Shown: positions 1 through 12,749 of the stretch, piece after piece | How the letters are laid out: the number at the start of each line of letters is the position of its first letter | How positions within the stretch are numbered: the stretch's first letter is position 1 | From: Saccoglossus kowalevskii | Lineage: Eukaryota > Hemichordata > Enteropneusta > Harrimaniidae | Length of the DNA: 47,209 nt | Direction of reading: 5' to 3' | Assembly (NCBI RefSeq): GCF_000003605.2 | Contig: NW_003156241.1 | Location: 96,471-143,679, forward strand | Notes under the pieces: model-generated | Seen by the model: only the letters and a program-made list of their open reading frames with translations | Database searches by the model: none | What the model was told of the DNA's origin: nothing | Position numbers and translations under genes: made by a program

Positions 1-193
1 TACTGTAAAATACTTTACTTTCACGTGAAATTAATTTCCACTATTTTCGCTCTAGGAATGATTCAGTGAAAATAAAATCCAGTGAATATACCTTTTTTCC
101 TATATTTTACATTCAACTTGTCAAATATCAGTGAAAATAAATTGCATACAAAACACCCAAAATGTCTTTTCAGTGAAAATTAATTCAACAGTA
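1..193. mobile_element. Family A MITE, copy 1 (right end damaged)
   Basis: The copy starts at base 1 with TACTGTAAAATACTTTA and contains the family body: repeated GTGAAAAT(A)AA(T) words, a pyrimidine stretch CCTTTTTTCCTATATTT and CAAAACACCCAAAATG. It ends at ACAGTA near 193. Compared with the copies at 41323 and 45877, about 19 bases of the right inverted repeat are missing just before the terminal ACAGTA. There is no coding capacity, so this is a non-autonomous element. The true left boundary could extend beyond the window. Confidence 0.75.
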
Positions 194-1499
194 CTTTTCT
201 TACACTCCACCTTCATGAAAAGAGGTACTCTTACCTCTGAATTTATCAAGTTTAAATAAAGATTAAATCAAATCAGCCATTTGTCTCATTGGTAAGAAGA
301 GAAAACCCTGTGGGGTATATATATATATATAAAATTGATGATCAAGTCGGAATAATCCATGCAAAGTCAGGCTACGATACAAGCTCCAAGTGACTCCAAG
401 CAGCATTGTTCTGGTATTTGAATCACTTGACAAATTCAGGGTTACATTCAGCAACTTTCAACTATCCATCATGTAGGGACCATTGATGGTCAACATAGAA
501 AACACAAGTGATGACTAACCATAAATTTTCAGGTCAGGGGATTCCATTAAACTGCTTTCAAAATGCAAATAGATTCACCAGATGGCAACAGGTTGTAGAG
601 CTTTCAAAGCATGTCGGCATTAATGCATTTTAATTTTTGAGTGAAAGAGCAAAATGAAATGAAACCGCCATAAAGCTATAAATACCACATGGCCCAAAAT
701 GACTTGAAATACTCAGATAATTAAACATTTCAGTCAAAATCAGAATGCACATAATTTATGTTGAGTTAAATATATGGGTTCATTTATATAATCATTGATT
801 ATAATTAAAAAAAACTAGTAATTCAGTGTTTTTTCTTTCCCAGGTTGTAACTCGCACATGTTGCAGCTGAAACACGAGACGTACTTTAACATCCAACAAA
901 ATAATGTGATCTACTCTATTTTTTTTCTTAAAATCATGAATTTTGCAACACTCAAAATCAGAGTTCTTCAGGCAGGACTTGCGTGATATATCTCAGATAA
1001 TCAGATCCTTATTATTTTTAGCAATGCAAATTGAACAATTTTTCGGCTGGAGAGAAAATTAAAGCATGGAAGAAAGTTTCAAATATACAGTTGGTGTACT
1101 TCCTCAGGTTAAAACTTGTATTCAAATTTTAATACTTTATATATTGGAGGCAATAGCTGATAAAATATTAAATTGCGTGGCCAACAGAATCGCTTTACAA
1201 AACACTCAACTTGAAAATTAGAAGATATGCCGTTTTCAATTATAAACAGGTTTGTTTTCGCGGGGTTGGTCCATCTTTTCAATCGCTACGTGACCCTGAT
1301 AACGTCACTATCATGAATGGTCATAATAAATAAATGTGTTTGTAAAATTGAAAATTATAATCAAATGAAAGGCACACAAAAGAACCATTAGCACCGAAAC
1401 ACAGAATGACATCAAATGCTTCTAGAAAGTGGGCTCAGTAAGCCCATGATTGTTTACATAGAAGATGCATCATGGGAGTACCACAATGCACATGGTAAA
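194..1499. other. Non-coding AT-rich DNA with a short (TA)n tract
   Basis: No supportable gene was seen on either strand. A (TA)8 microsatellite lies at about 316-331. The segment 1447-1490, with the core GATGCATCATGGGAGTACCA, is shared with the family D copy near 39275-39565, so it probably belongs to the neighbouring repeat. The rest is ordinary intronic or intergenic sequence. Confidence 0.6.
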
Positions 1500-1657
1500 T
1501 ACTGTAAACCACTTCAATTTCGCAGCAAAAATTCTGTAGCAGTGAAAATTTCTCTGGGGTCCTACAACAGCCTGGACTGTCATACTTTTAGTTTAGTATT
1601 CACAAATCCTGAAATCACCAACAATTGTTAGCAGTTAAAACTAAGCAGTTTACAGTA
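1500..1657. mobile_element. Family D MITE (TACTGTAAACC ends)
   Basis: The left end TACTGTAAACCACTTCAATT is mirrored at the right by AACTAAGCAGTTTACAGTA, whose reverse complement is TACTGTAAACTGCTTAGTT. This gives an imperfect inverted repeat of about 18 bp. The body contains CGCAGCAAAAATT and GCAGTGAAAATTT words, similar in style to family A. A related element lies at 39353-39484. An open frame of about 70 codons crosses it, but it runs over the repeat and is not taken as a gene. Confidence 0.55.
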
Positions 1658-1852
1658 TTAGTGTAGAAACAGCCTAGTTGTGGATTAAATTTTACTTTGT
1701 TTACATTGTTATGGTGCAACCACTTTAACACAAACTAAATCCAATTGCAATGTTGGCCTCCTTTGACATGCAGTTTCCAGGACAAACCTGGTCTGAAAGC
1801 AGTACTTATTGCACTTGACCCATACTGGTGACCATACGAGAGGAATACTTAC

Positions 1853-1893
1853 TTTGTGTTGTTTCCCAGCTAAGCCCGCCAACAAAAAGTTTT
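1853..1893 (-). other. Possible 41-nt internal exon (minus strand)
   Basis: Read on the minus strand, a long pyrimidine tract (TTTCTTTTTCTCTTG then TATCTTGCAG) precedes 41 nt followed by the textbook donor AAA|GTAAGTATT. The interval is open in one frame: one partial codon, then N-F-L-L-A-G-L-A-G-K-Q-H-K, ending in phase 0. I do not recognise the peptide. If real, it could be a small exon of the minus-strand gene that also holds the shootin-like exon at 34500, but no link is visible. A competing plus-strand exon (1870-1924) overlaps it, and probably at most one of the two is used. Confidence 0.35.
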
Positions 1894-1924
1894 CTGCAAG
1901 ATACAAGAGAAAAAGAAATTCCAG
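1870..1924 (+). other. Possible 55-nt internal exon (plus strand), competing with the minus-strand exon
   Basis: On the plus strand, TTGTGTTGTTTCCCAG is a good acceptor and ATTCCAG|GTAAGTGATG is a consensus donor. Two frames are open. Phase 0 gives L-S-P-P-T-K-S-F-L-Q-D-T-R-E-K-E-I-P plus one base. Another frame gives a very basic peptide (K-P-A-N-K-K-F-S-A-R-Y-K-R-K-R-N-S). I recognise neither. Splice signals are the only evidence. Confidence 0.22.
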
Positions 1925-2009
1925 GTAAGTGATGAACTCTAACGAAATAATGAATGAAGAAATGTGTAATAATTTGATTAGTTGTGACAAGCGCAGTTCA
2001 ACAGACTGA

Positions 2010-2498
2010 AAACAACAGAAAGCATGTCAAACAGAGAAAATGATGGCATTACAAGTGGACAAAAAGCAAAATTATATTTATAAACATCACCCAGTCTATA
2101 AAATATTTACTGGTGAAGCCGTCAATCCCTGCAATACCCAGGGAGTTGTTGGACATGTTGTTTATATTGTTTACTGATCTGCTATTTGTTTTCCAAATTT
2201 TAATCCAGTAAATAGATTTGCTAGAAGATTAGGCTTAACAGTACTAGTCCATAAAGGCCCATGTCTTGCCACACCAGCTGCAAGATATTACAATCCTGAT
2301 TGTATTGACTATGCTGTGTCCCATTCTGAACAGCTCTACATTTTATATCAATATTTAAATCCTAAAAGTCTTTTTTTTTTTCACTTATTGAATTTAGAAA
2401 ATAAAAACCCTGGCAGCACACGGTGGCAACAGTCCCTTACTGTAAGCAAATGTATATGCGTGTATATACAAATGGTGGTCTATAAACCACTTTCATGA
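2010..2498 (+). other. Long open frame interrupted by one TGA; possible degraded coding segment
   Basis: One frame stays open from just after a TGA at 2007-2009 to the stop at 2498, except for a single TGA at 2175-2177. The first part has an ATG at 2040 and 45 codons. The part after the TGA has about 106 codons, with stretches that look protein-like (R-F-A-R-R-L-G-L-T-V-L-V-H-K-G-P-C, then A-R-Y-Y-N-P-D-C-I-D-Y-A). No domain is recognised. Frames this long do arise by chance in 47 kb of AT-rich DNA, so this may be noise, a pseudogene or an exon of an unknown gene. Confidence 0.15.
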
Positions 2499-5400
2499 CC
2501 CGCTAAAGGTCATTCATCCTGGTACTTTTTTTGTTCCTAATGGAAACATTTCACTCGTAGCTAAAACAAAGTCTAGAGAATTGAGCACTCAGAGGACAAT
2601 ATTGATGTTCCAAAATATCTTGATTTAACACAAAATGTATACAATTTCAAGGTGAACTACAAGTCAACCATTTGAATTTTTTAGCCATTCGATAATATGA
2701 GGTTATTGCAAGAATATTTCAAAGTATGCACAATGACAGTACAGCTGAGTATCAACCAACGCGTAGCGTCTAACGGCATATCATGATATATTTACTTTTA
2801 TCAAACAAGATGAGAAATCTTGCAGGGAAGGCTAGTTACAATGTATGTACAGTGGATCAGCTAAAAATAAACACTATAAAAGTACTTTGTCTGCATTACT
2901 GTAAGCACTGTATTAAACTAGGACAGATAACACAATAAAGAAGTTTCATTATAAATTTTTAATGACTAATGACTCATTACTAATGAAATAGGACATCCAA
3001 ACTGCTCTAAAAGCAAACCTTGACACTGTTCACCACATTACACAATCTGAGAAATCTCTTTACATTTTTGACATAAATCATTTTGGTACATCATATAGTA
3101 TTATTTCTGACAGCACGAAGTCAAGAACATTAATTATTCACACTCTTAACCAAGATTTCATTTTATGTCACAAGGGATTGTAATACAGCAATTGGCACTA
3201 ACCAATGTAGTCTTCCCAACAAAAATTTATAACCTATTCCAGACAACTTGTATATACAAAAAAGGTGTCGATAATTGATAATTTATTCTTGTTTCTAAAA
3301 TATTCTAACATGGTCATGACAACACAGTAATGTTAATTGAACATTTACATTGCATTTGGGGGATTTGATGAGTGAAAGAGCAACGAATGGCAGACTGAAG
3401 CCTGCAGTGATGTATTAAGCAGTGACAAGACAATCTTTAATACATCTTAGGGGTATCACACAACTCATTATCAATCACGACACAGTCTGAACCTTACAAC
3501 CATTTTACCATTAACTTCAACTCTATTTTTTAAATGATAGTCATTTTTTTTTTTTCATCCTTCTGCACACATGATGTAATTGCTTATTAATGTTTTCAAA
3601 AGGTGACAAAGCTAATTTTGTTAAAAATGACAGCTGATATCCATGATCTTGACAAGGATGGAATTGCTTTCTGTCTTTTCATTGAGGATATTTCCATAGG
3701 GCAACTGTCTGTAGACACACAAAGATCTAGGATTTTTGGACCTAGGAACAAAAAAGGCAATATGCACAGCGCCCTCAAACTACTTAACTTGTATACATGT
3801 CCCAAACTTATTCTACTATGTAATTTAACAAGCAACTGATTTTTATATTACTGTTCATTTTACAAAAGGATGCTGTCTTACGACGACAATGATGTAGAAA
3901 GCAAATTGAGTAATCAGTCATTAGGGCGCAGATTAAATTGGTTCATTGATTGGAAATGATACAAATCAGCTACATTAAACTCAGGAGGGTCAAGTGTGCT
4001 ACAATCTGTGCTACTTGTCCAAACAGAGATAGCTATGGTCACGTGATCAGATCAGGTGACATGATTGTTAAGTCATGCAAAATTCATGCAACTAGACCAT
4101 ACATGTAAATATTCTAAAATTTTTAATTGAGTGCAATTAACGTAAAGCCAGTCATGAAGCAATGTAAATTAAAATCAGCATCAAAAGAAATTCATATTGT
4201 AGATTCGAAATTGAATACTGATCAAAAATCAGCATGTTTGGTATGCACAAGACAAATCCTTTGAAAGACCTGAAATGACTAACCGTGTGGAAAAACATCA
4301 TACTGAATCGAACTACTAGAATGGATCGATTTACGCTGCAATGTAACCAAGAATACAATACCTCAGGATTGGTTGTTTTTCCATTTCACATAACACTCTT
4401 AAGGGTAAAAAAAGCTCCAGGGTACTTGTCCGGCGATGGAGTTCTCAGACAAAATACTTAAACCGTCCAAGATGAGATTTGAGAAACACAAGGACCATCC
4501 AAGAACAGTTAGCTGGTTACTGGGGCCAAGGGTTACAGCTTACCCACAGTGTAGTATTTCTTACATAGCTTGTTTAGTCTATGTTGTCTTTTTGGGGAGA
4601 GAGCAGAGAATGGTACCAGTTTTCTATCCTTTGAGAGAAGTATATTCGAAGGAAAATTTTGACACGATTATAATTACTTTTTCAGGAAAAAACCAAAAAA
4701 CCAAAATATTTGTACATAATTTATTTATTGCAGCATGGCGAGATGTAATTCTAAATAACAATTCTAAATAACAATTTTTACTAACCTATTCCCCACCCCC
4801 TCTGTAATAGAACACAAGCATGATCTCACACACTGAGCCATGTTGAGAACAGCATCTATAGGCAAATTAAATTTTTCACTTCCATGCATAAAACGGTTCT
4901 GTCCTCAAAATGTAAACAAACATTCAATTTTGTTTATGTTTCCAGTGACCTCAGAGTGCACAGATGGGCAATCCATGCCTCCAGCACAGGATAAGAAAAC
5001 TCAACTCAGTTACTTAGCTAGATGGATGTCTTGCAGCAGTGTTTTAGTAAATGGATGTACGCCAAGTCATGAAAACCACATATGTCCACTTCCTGATGTC
5101 ATTTCTTTTTTTGTTCAGTATTTTTTATTTTTTCAGTAGGTTAGGGGGGTGAATTTAAATGGAATCAACAAAAAATCGTATTATCCAGTTACAAATGTAA
5201 AACAGATCACCTCCGATTGTTAAAATGAAATTGTCAATGACCTGGATGCAGAGTTTTAAACCAAGTGCTGACAGCAGCATGTAAGTATCAGACGTGCATG
5301 CACTCAGACAAAACCTGAATTTACAAAATGTGATTTCAATTCAGAGACTTGCAAACTGCTTTACTACTCCAGATCAATTTCAGCTGTGTGTACGTTGAGC

Positions 5401-8400
5401 TATTTTAAGGTTACAATCGCATTCTTTCTGCACTCAAAATAATCCCCTACTCCACAGCCAACTAGAAATACCACAACATGTATAAAATACTTTCTTTCAT
5501 CAAAGAAACAAGTCTCTTCATCTCTATTATTGCAATACAGTTTTCAACACCAAAAAAACAATTTGCAATGGTGTCACAAGATAGCAAAGACTTTAAAAAA
5601 CTGGTCGGATCAAACTATTTTACTTTAGTGTGCTGATTGCATGTATGCATGCAGTATACTAGTTTCCTCATTTGAAGAGTACATTGTTTCTATAGGATTG
5701 AAACAGGTAACTTTCAAATAACTCGAATGAACAAGACGATTGCCAAACAAGACCAGCCATAATCAAAATAAAAAAAATATAGAGAATGTACAGGGAATGC
5801 AACGAATTGATTACCCCAAGTGTCACAACAACTATATTTACTAGCTGTTAGACCATGCCCGAGATTAGCTCCAGTGAATGTGTTCTTATTACATGCTTAT
5901 TTTGTATTTGATAACTTTTCTAAATGTCATATGCAATTTATATGATTAAATCAAATAAATTGAAAGGAAATTAAATCTTGTATTGGTATTAAACAAGTCC
6001 CACAGTATTAGTTAGTCATTTCCTGTTGATGATAGTTTGACCCAACTTGGTCCAATAACAAAGATCTTGAAACGCACATCACTAACCAGTCACAAACTTG
6101 CATTTATAAAGATACTTCTTTTGCATTTCAAGTTTATGGGTATCTAGAAGTACACAATCAACGTGATAGCATCGACTTTGTATAATAAAACATATGAATA
6201 AACCAGTAACCATTATTAAAGCGGGAGGGTTGTCACCTGCGCACGCACAAGAATTGAGTTCCAAACGATGATAACACGCACTAAGAACGCAATGACACGC
6301 TATGGCCACCTGATGCATGCATGAGTGACGACTCTCCGCTTAAATTTTCAATATACCTGACTCAGTTTAGTCCTGAACACTGCCGTCTATATTACGATAA
6401 ACCGTTTTTTCGGTTCAAACATTCGTAGAAAAGATCTGATCATAAATTCAACTGGTGCCATCATAGAAACACTCAGTAGTATAGCAACTAGCAAACTCCA
6501 AGCTTGACTCCTGGGGATACTTGTCAAGAGAAACCCATGAAAGATGAGATTTAAAGTGACAGAGAACTACAGATAAGACTTCAACACAGCCTAAACTTGT
6601 CAGATGAGAAATCAATACATCACCAGAAGACTTTAAGAGATGACAGATGATAAAGTAAAGAGGAAAGATTTGCATCCTTCACAATGTTTCAAGTCATCAA
6701 TCTCAGATCTTATAAAAACAAACTAGAAACTACACAAGATTATGGTGGTCTCAGCAGGCTATCTACTCTCTGACCTGGAGCTCTTTTACAAATTAGCCAC
6801 ATTTCCCAAGCCAAAGCACACTGCTTCCAGATTCCCTAATTAAATCACTTGGGATAGAACCAGAAATAACGATCCTAGATAAGTAACTGGCTAGAGACCA
6901 AACATAGATAATATATGAACTATCAGAAATCTCTTGACAAGGAAAGATGTACATCTATAATTTGTTTCGTTATTATATTACACCCAATTACAGGAGTATG
7001 ATTAATTATATAGGAAGTAGATTTGCTTCATAATTAATCTGGGAATTTTTTATTAATGGAACCTCTAAATCAACTAATAAATCTGTCAATACAAAATTTA
7101 AGTTTATTTACCATCTTTTGGTGCTATTTTATTAATGTTATTTTCTAGAGATGATATTATGCAATTACTACACTGAGTGGTGGGAGCAACATTATATATT
7201 CCTTAAAGTGAAACAATATTTAATATATCAAGTCAATAGCGTAGTTATGAAGCTAATTCGATTGATCTGTAATATGCAGCAAGTCAGATGCTCCTCGGAT
7301 AATTTGCTGGTATTTTTTAAAATGTCCTAATTTTGTTCAGACAATGTTTTCAGTTAAATTTACCGTTTTACACTCAAATATATGGCAAATAATTAGAAAT
7401 GTCCCATGATACTAGTTGCCATGGTGACAAAATGTCCTAAGCCAATTTTGAGACAAGTGAACCTCTGAGTATGTGAAATTACAATACACTTGCTGTACTC
7501 TTAGAGTGAATGACAGTACTCTAATCTGACCATGCACACTACATGTTGCAATTTAGAGCTTCTAAGTGGCAGTCGACATCACATAGTTAGCACAGTTTGA
7601 ACACCACCACCACACACTGGGATACCAATTAGCAAAAGATACATACATCATCAGTATGCACCCCATCATGTTCATCTTTTTTTCTCTTCTCTCAGATCAC
7701 AAGATTCCTTCCCTTTTGTCCCTATCTTCGCTAATTAGTCAAATTTACAAGAATTTCATCAATAAAGATATTTTTAAAATGATACTTCTGGAATGAGAAA
7801 ACTTCTTGAACAGAAATCTGGTGAATTCATGCTAACAGATGGCAGACAGCTTAAAACTAATACCTAAATATAGAATCCAGCAGCAAGACATAGAACTGTC
7901 ATATATACTATCCTTAAATATTATATCCTTCCACTGATAACACTAGGTTTTGGGTAACAATTAGGGCATACACAACTGCAGGGAGCAGCAACAATGCCTG
8001 CATTACCTCATCCTTCAATATGGTGAACGTACCACAAAATCACATTAAAACTAAGCGGAATCACAACAACTTATTTGCATTACCATCTTGATCCTAAAGA
8101 GTGACACAATCCGTCAGTAACCGTCTCAGTAATATGTTGCTGCCATGTGTGAACATTTACTTTACAGGCAAAACAACAAACCCTTAGATTACAGAAAATC
8201 TGGAAACCAATATCTCTTCCAAGCAAGACCTAAAAAGTTATATCAACATTCCTTATTTCCTTCAGTTTATTATTGCAACTAAACTGAGCAGCACAGGATG
8301 GAGACATCATAAAGTAGGTCAGAGTCCTAGTACCTACCCAGTGAATGACAATGTCAGATCATACTGTCCAATTAGCGATGCCAAATATGTGAACAGAAAC

Positions 8401-9639
8401 CACACAGCTGCTTAGCATACCAGACATGACTATGGATCAGTAGACACTAAGCTATGCCCAAAATGACATTGGATTATTATTTTAATCTGATTCACCCCGA
8501 GAGTGATCACTGGAAAGAAAAAGATGGTTCAAGTCTTATTTGTAAAGTAGACTGGATAGCAGAGAATTTTTTAAAAAGCTGAATTTGGCCTCAGTTTTGA
8601 AGGATAAAGTTAACTTTCACAGCACAAACCAGTCAACATTCCCTTGACATCTCCGGGTGGTCACCTACAACTATCCAATTAACATCCACAAAATTGGAAA
8701 ACCATGTCAGAAACTGAAGTAGAATATAATTGAAGTCAATCAACGTTTAAAACCATGTCTTTTAAACTACTGATAGACATTCTCACTGCTGCATTATTCC
8801 TAGCAAATTACACACCAACATGCATTTAGACTAATTGGTCTTTCTCACAAGTGATAATGAACCAGAGAAGGGCAGCTAGTAAAATGTTAAAATAGCTACA
8901 TGCCATTTTAGCAAATTTGACTCAAAGAAAGAATTATCAGAATCCTCAATTAGATAAAGTGCTAATACATGTAATTTCATTGACTACACCTAGAATTAGC
9001 AAAATTATAGATTAGCTAAAAATACAAGTTTTACACCATGTTAAATGTATGCAGCATAAAACCGCTCACCCATGCATGAAGCATATGCGAGCTCATTGGG
9101 AATAGAAAACACAGATACGTTGTACATCTCAATCAAAGTAGGCCAGCCACAAGAAGAATTTATTGATGAATGCAACCCAGACTATTTGTTCTTCCATTTG
9201 GCCAATCATAAGAGTTGCACTGATGACCTTACTTCCTTTCAGAGTCTACCAATTATTGGGTTCATTATCATACTGTTACAAGCATGTTAATAGTTTTACT
9301 ACAGCATAGGCACCTGACACTTTCTCCCATATATCAATGCTATTATATTATCATTGACACTTTAATTAGCTTGCTGACACTGGATTGGCTATTAATCATA
9401 AGACTGTACTCCTTTAACTCCCAAATTACACATCTCTCAAACTCTTCCAATCAAATGCCAAGATTGGAGCAAGAATCTCACTGCTCTACTTTTCCTAAGT
9501 TTCATTTTGAATGTTTTTATGCAAGGAAATACATTTTTGGCATTTTGCTTCTAAGGGGTGACTGATATAAACAGGAATGGCCCAATGTCTACTTGATAAT
9601 TATAAAGTAGAGAGTGCAGATATGAAGTGGAACATTATT
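2499..9639. other. Non-coding AT-rich sector
   Basis: No exon with convincing splice sites plus protein similarity was found. Open frames of 70-110 codons at 3603-3839, 4436-4771 and 4840-5139 show no recognisable domain, so they are treated as chance. A small direct repeat AATTCTAAATAAC occurs twice at about 4747-4775. A patch with more CpG than its surroundings lies at about 6225-6345. A palindromic GTTGCCATGGTGAC (RFX/X-box-like) sits at 7415-7428; its function is unknown. Confidence 0.5.
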
Positions 9640-9783
9640 TGAAACCGCACCTCTTTGAGAAGCTAAACCCAATCTTTTCAAAAAATTGAAGAACATTCAC
9701 TATTTCTTGTATGTGCAGATGTTTTAATAAAGGCTGTACCATTTTAATAGAAGTCGCTGTTTCTAATACAGATTTTTACAGTA
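9640..9783. mobile_element. Family B MITE, degraded copy
   Basis: The right half matches the copy at 12296-12461: CCATTTTAATAGAAG(T/C)CGC, then TTCTAATACAGAT and a terminal TTTACAGTA. The upstream part retains TATGTGCAGATG but has lost a block containing AGAAGCCGCATCC. The left terminal repeat is not recognisable, so the start is approximate. No coding capacity is present. Confidence 0.5.
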
Positions 9784-12295
9784 CTTCTAGGATCTATGAA
9801 TCCATACAATGTACAAAACATGTTTACTTTCCAAAAAAGGAATGATAATACGTTTTTGATAAAGTAAACCAGGCTCAGATCACACCTCCAAACCTGCACC
9901 AAGATCCTATAAAGTCATATTTCTAAGTGGATGAAAATCTAAGTACTCAATGAGTGTGAAGCATTTCTTTTTCATTTCTCAATACAACAAACCATAAAAC
10001 AAGAACCACTAACATAATGATCCTTCCACCTGTTCAAGTTCTGAGCACAAAGCACTTCACTTGTGTCACATAGTAACACTAAAATACATACAGGAGAGAT
10101 CGTACTAGACTGATGGGGGAATGAGAATTTGTACCCACACTACATTAGGTCTGGATAAAACATGTAATAATTTGATATTTTCACCATATTTCAAATCTTA
10201 GGCCCGAGTTAGAGGAGAGGGGAGATACTGACACAAAACTGTACAAATCCTTTCCATTATAATTTGCCAATAGTCTAATTTATCGCACACAAATTCAACT
10301 TCATGAAGCATGATTTTGTTTGTCCGATTTCAGAGAAAAAACTAAAATGCATACAATATTAGTTATGCAAGATAAACATGGCTACTCAAGTCTTCAGTTT
10401 TGGCATCTATGAATTATGCAAGATGACATGCATGGCATGTTTCAAAGCAGACTTATTTCTATACCATCTGGTTACATTATGCTCATAATTCTTTAACCAA
10501 TACAAATTTGTTTCTCCATTCAGACTTGTATCTTTGTTGTTCAAAGGCAACCATTGAAGATATATGTATATATTTTCTCTAATAAGCCAAACTAATACAC
10601 ATAACAGCACGGGAAAACAAACAGACATGAGAATCACCAATTACGGCATTTGAAATAAAATTTTATTAGCAGTAATTGAGATGAAGTAGTACTAGACTAT
10701 AGTCAGGAAGGGGAGATAAACTCTCAAATGAAAACCTACACATAAAATTGAATGAAATAAGAGAATTTCTGTGCATGACCAGGACTATAGCAGATTTTGT
10801 ATGATATCGAAAGAACAAGCAGTGAAAGTCACTCATTAATAAAGTCTATAAAAGGGAAGACAGTTTAATATCAGAGTGGATTAAAAATAATGTCGTTGGG
10901 AATACATAAATTTTATTTGTTCACCAAAAGAGCAAGTTAACTGCAATTTCAAAGTACCAGTAACTCAAGTACATGTAACTTGATAGCAGTCTGAGTTTGA
11001 TGGTAGAAGTGAGATATTGTTCACTATTGACAGTTAGCTACTACCTGTACCCAAGTTAACATGTGTAAACACTGCTAATGCAAATGTTTGTAAACAAATG
11101 TCAGGTTACTTTAATACTTGATATACAGAGACAGGAATTCTATTTTTGGTAGCATTGTAAAAGGCAGTGAAAAGAAGGTTGTGCTTTGGATAAGCAAAAC
11201 TATGGAAGAATTGAGTTTCTAAAGTAATGCATTGTGGTTCTCCCTATTCTAACCATACCTGTGGGCATCTTCAGTAATTTCTAGCAGTACTATCAAGCGG
11301 CAGCTGATTAAAGTTGTACGTACTATGAGATGCAATACATTTTCGGTTTATGGGTGTTTAGAATGACTATTTATGCAACATATTTGATGATATCAATGTG
11401 CAAATTGTAAGAAATAATTGTAGATTCGTCAGTTTTCCAAATGATTGTGGGTATATAGCAGTAGTCCTGAAATTGTGATTCCATGCCCACCAGGACATTA
11501 TTAAAAAGCCTAAATTTGAACTAGTAAAGAATAAAATAGAAAGGTGAAAACAATTGGCCATTTCAAATGTGCTAAAAATCATTCAAATCAAACTTCAAGC
11601 AATTTGTATCTTCATACAATGAATGTACAACAAATAACACAAAAGACCAAGTTTAAGTACACAACTAATTTCTAATTAACTGCATGACAAAGATGCCTCT
11701 GTTTACACAATGTTCCTTTATTCAGTTGAAACCCGACAATAGATTATCTGACAAAAGAACACCTTCGAAAAACAAGGATCATGGGGATGACATGATGAAT
11801 AGATGAAATGAGGTCACTAAGAAATGAATTGTATACATACTTTTTACTCTGATCAATGTTACAGTACAAAATCCATCAACGTTATTGTTCACCAACGTAT
11901 CTCATATGAATGCCTCACAAACTCATTCTCGGCCATCTATTATTCATCACATCAACGACATTCTTAGATACGACATTCTGTTGTTATGTTTGAAACACCT
12001 TTTTTTGCAATCTTCACTGAATCTGAAATGGCATCTTGGGCACACACTCACCTGTTACAGGGACAGGTGGGTGGGACTAGATCAACCAGTGTTCTCATCC
12101 GACATGAGATGTTTGCTTTAGATTTATATTTATTTTTTTAACATGTACATGTGAATTTATAAATGTAAAATGAAAATTCTAAGAAACAAACCTGTTTTCA
12201 TATCAAACATTTTACCAGGTCATTCACAACAGACAATTCATGAAATCGTACATTTGAGAGAACACTATCCTCCTAGTCTATAACAGAGAACATAC
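9784..12295. other. Non-coding AT-rich sector
   Basis: No gene is supportable. Minus-strand frames at 10407-10640 and 11367-11582 are short, hydrophobic and lack plausible splice contexts. No tandem array or palindromic element was noticed. Confidence 0.5.
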
Positions 12296-12461
12296 TACCG
12301 TAAAATCTGTATTAGAAGCTGCATCCCTACTATTTGAATAATTGAGAACTAAAAATTCATCATTTCTCATATGTGTAGATGCTCTAATAGAAGCCGCATC
12401 CCCTCTGTTGCATTGTACCATTTTAATAGAAGCCGCGGCTTCTAATACAGATTTTACAGTA
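12296..12461. mobile_element. Family B MITE, near-complete copy
   Basis: The left end TACCGTAAAATCTGTATTAG continues AAGC. It is mirrored at the right by GCTTCTAATACAG then ATTTTACAGTA, giving an inverted repeat of about 24 bp with one mismatch and TA at both edges. The interior repeats the word TAGAAGC(C/T)GC three times. It is 166 bp with no coding capacity, typical of a TA-inserting MITE. A degraded relative lies at 9640-9783. Confidence 0.75.
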
Positions 12462-12520
12462 CTCATATTATATGCCTGAAGCTCTACACACTCTAAAGCT
12501 CAGGAACAATTCTGCCCCAA

Positions 12521-12540
12521 ATATATATATATATATATAT
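12521..12540. repeat. (AT)10 microsatellite
   Basis: An uninterrupted (AT)n run of 20 bases directly precedes family C remnants. Confidence 0.9.
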
Positions 12541-12602
12541 TCCAAAGTGAATAAATAACACTGATAAATAAGTCATATTTTAATGATTCAGTATATACAC
12601 CT

Positions 12603-12749
12603 CCACTTTTTGTTTTATATATGCTTCTATTGGAGACGCAATGTACCGGTACATTTACAAGTGTGTTTCTACAGGCAAAATTTGTATGTCAAATACAACA
12701 CACAACATATGGGATTTTTGGTTTATATGTGCTTTGAAAAAAGCAAGTA
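12603..12749. mobile_element. Family C MITE remnants (two right-end-like segments)
   Basis: Two stretches carry the family C right-end signature. One is TTTTTGTTTTATATATGCTT then CTATTGGAGACGCAATGTA (about 12608-12645). The other is ATTTTTGGTTTATATGTGCT then TTGAAAAAAGCAAGTA (about 12714-12749). The same signature ends the complete copies at 14303-14434 and 27478-27609. The arrangement suggests a nested or rearranged pair. Boundaries are approximate. Confidence 0.45.

Noticed and set aside
4436-5139. Two plus-strand frames of 111 and 99 codons
   Set aside because: No recognised motifs, composition typical of translated AT-rich DNA, and no splice or promoter context.
6405-6425. B-box-like CGGTTCAAAC as a tRNA or tRNA-derived SINE
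   Set aside because: No A box at the right distance upstream and no cloverleaf can be drawn.
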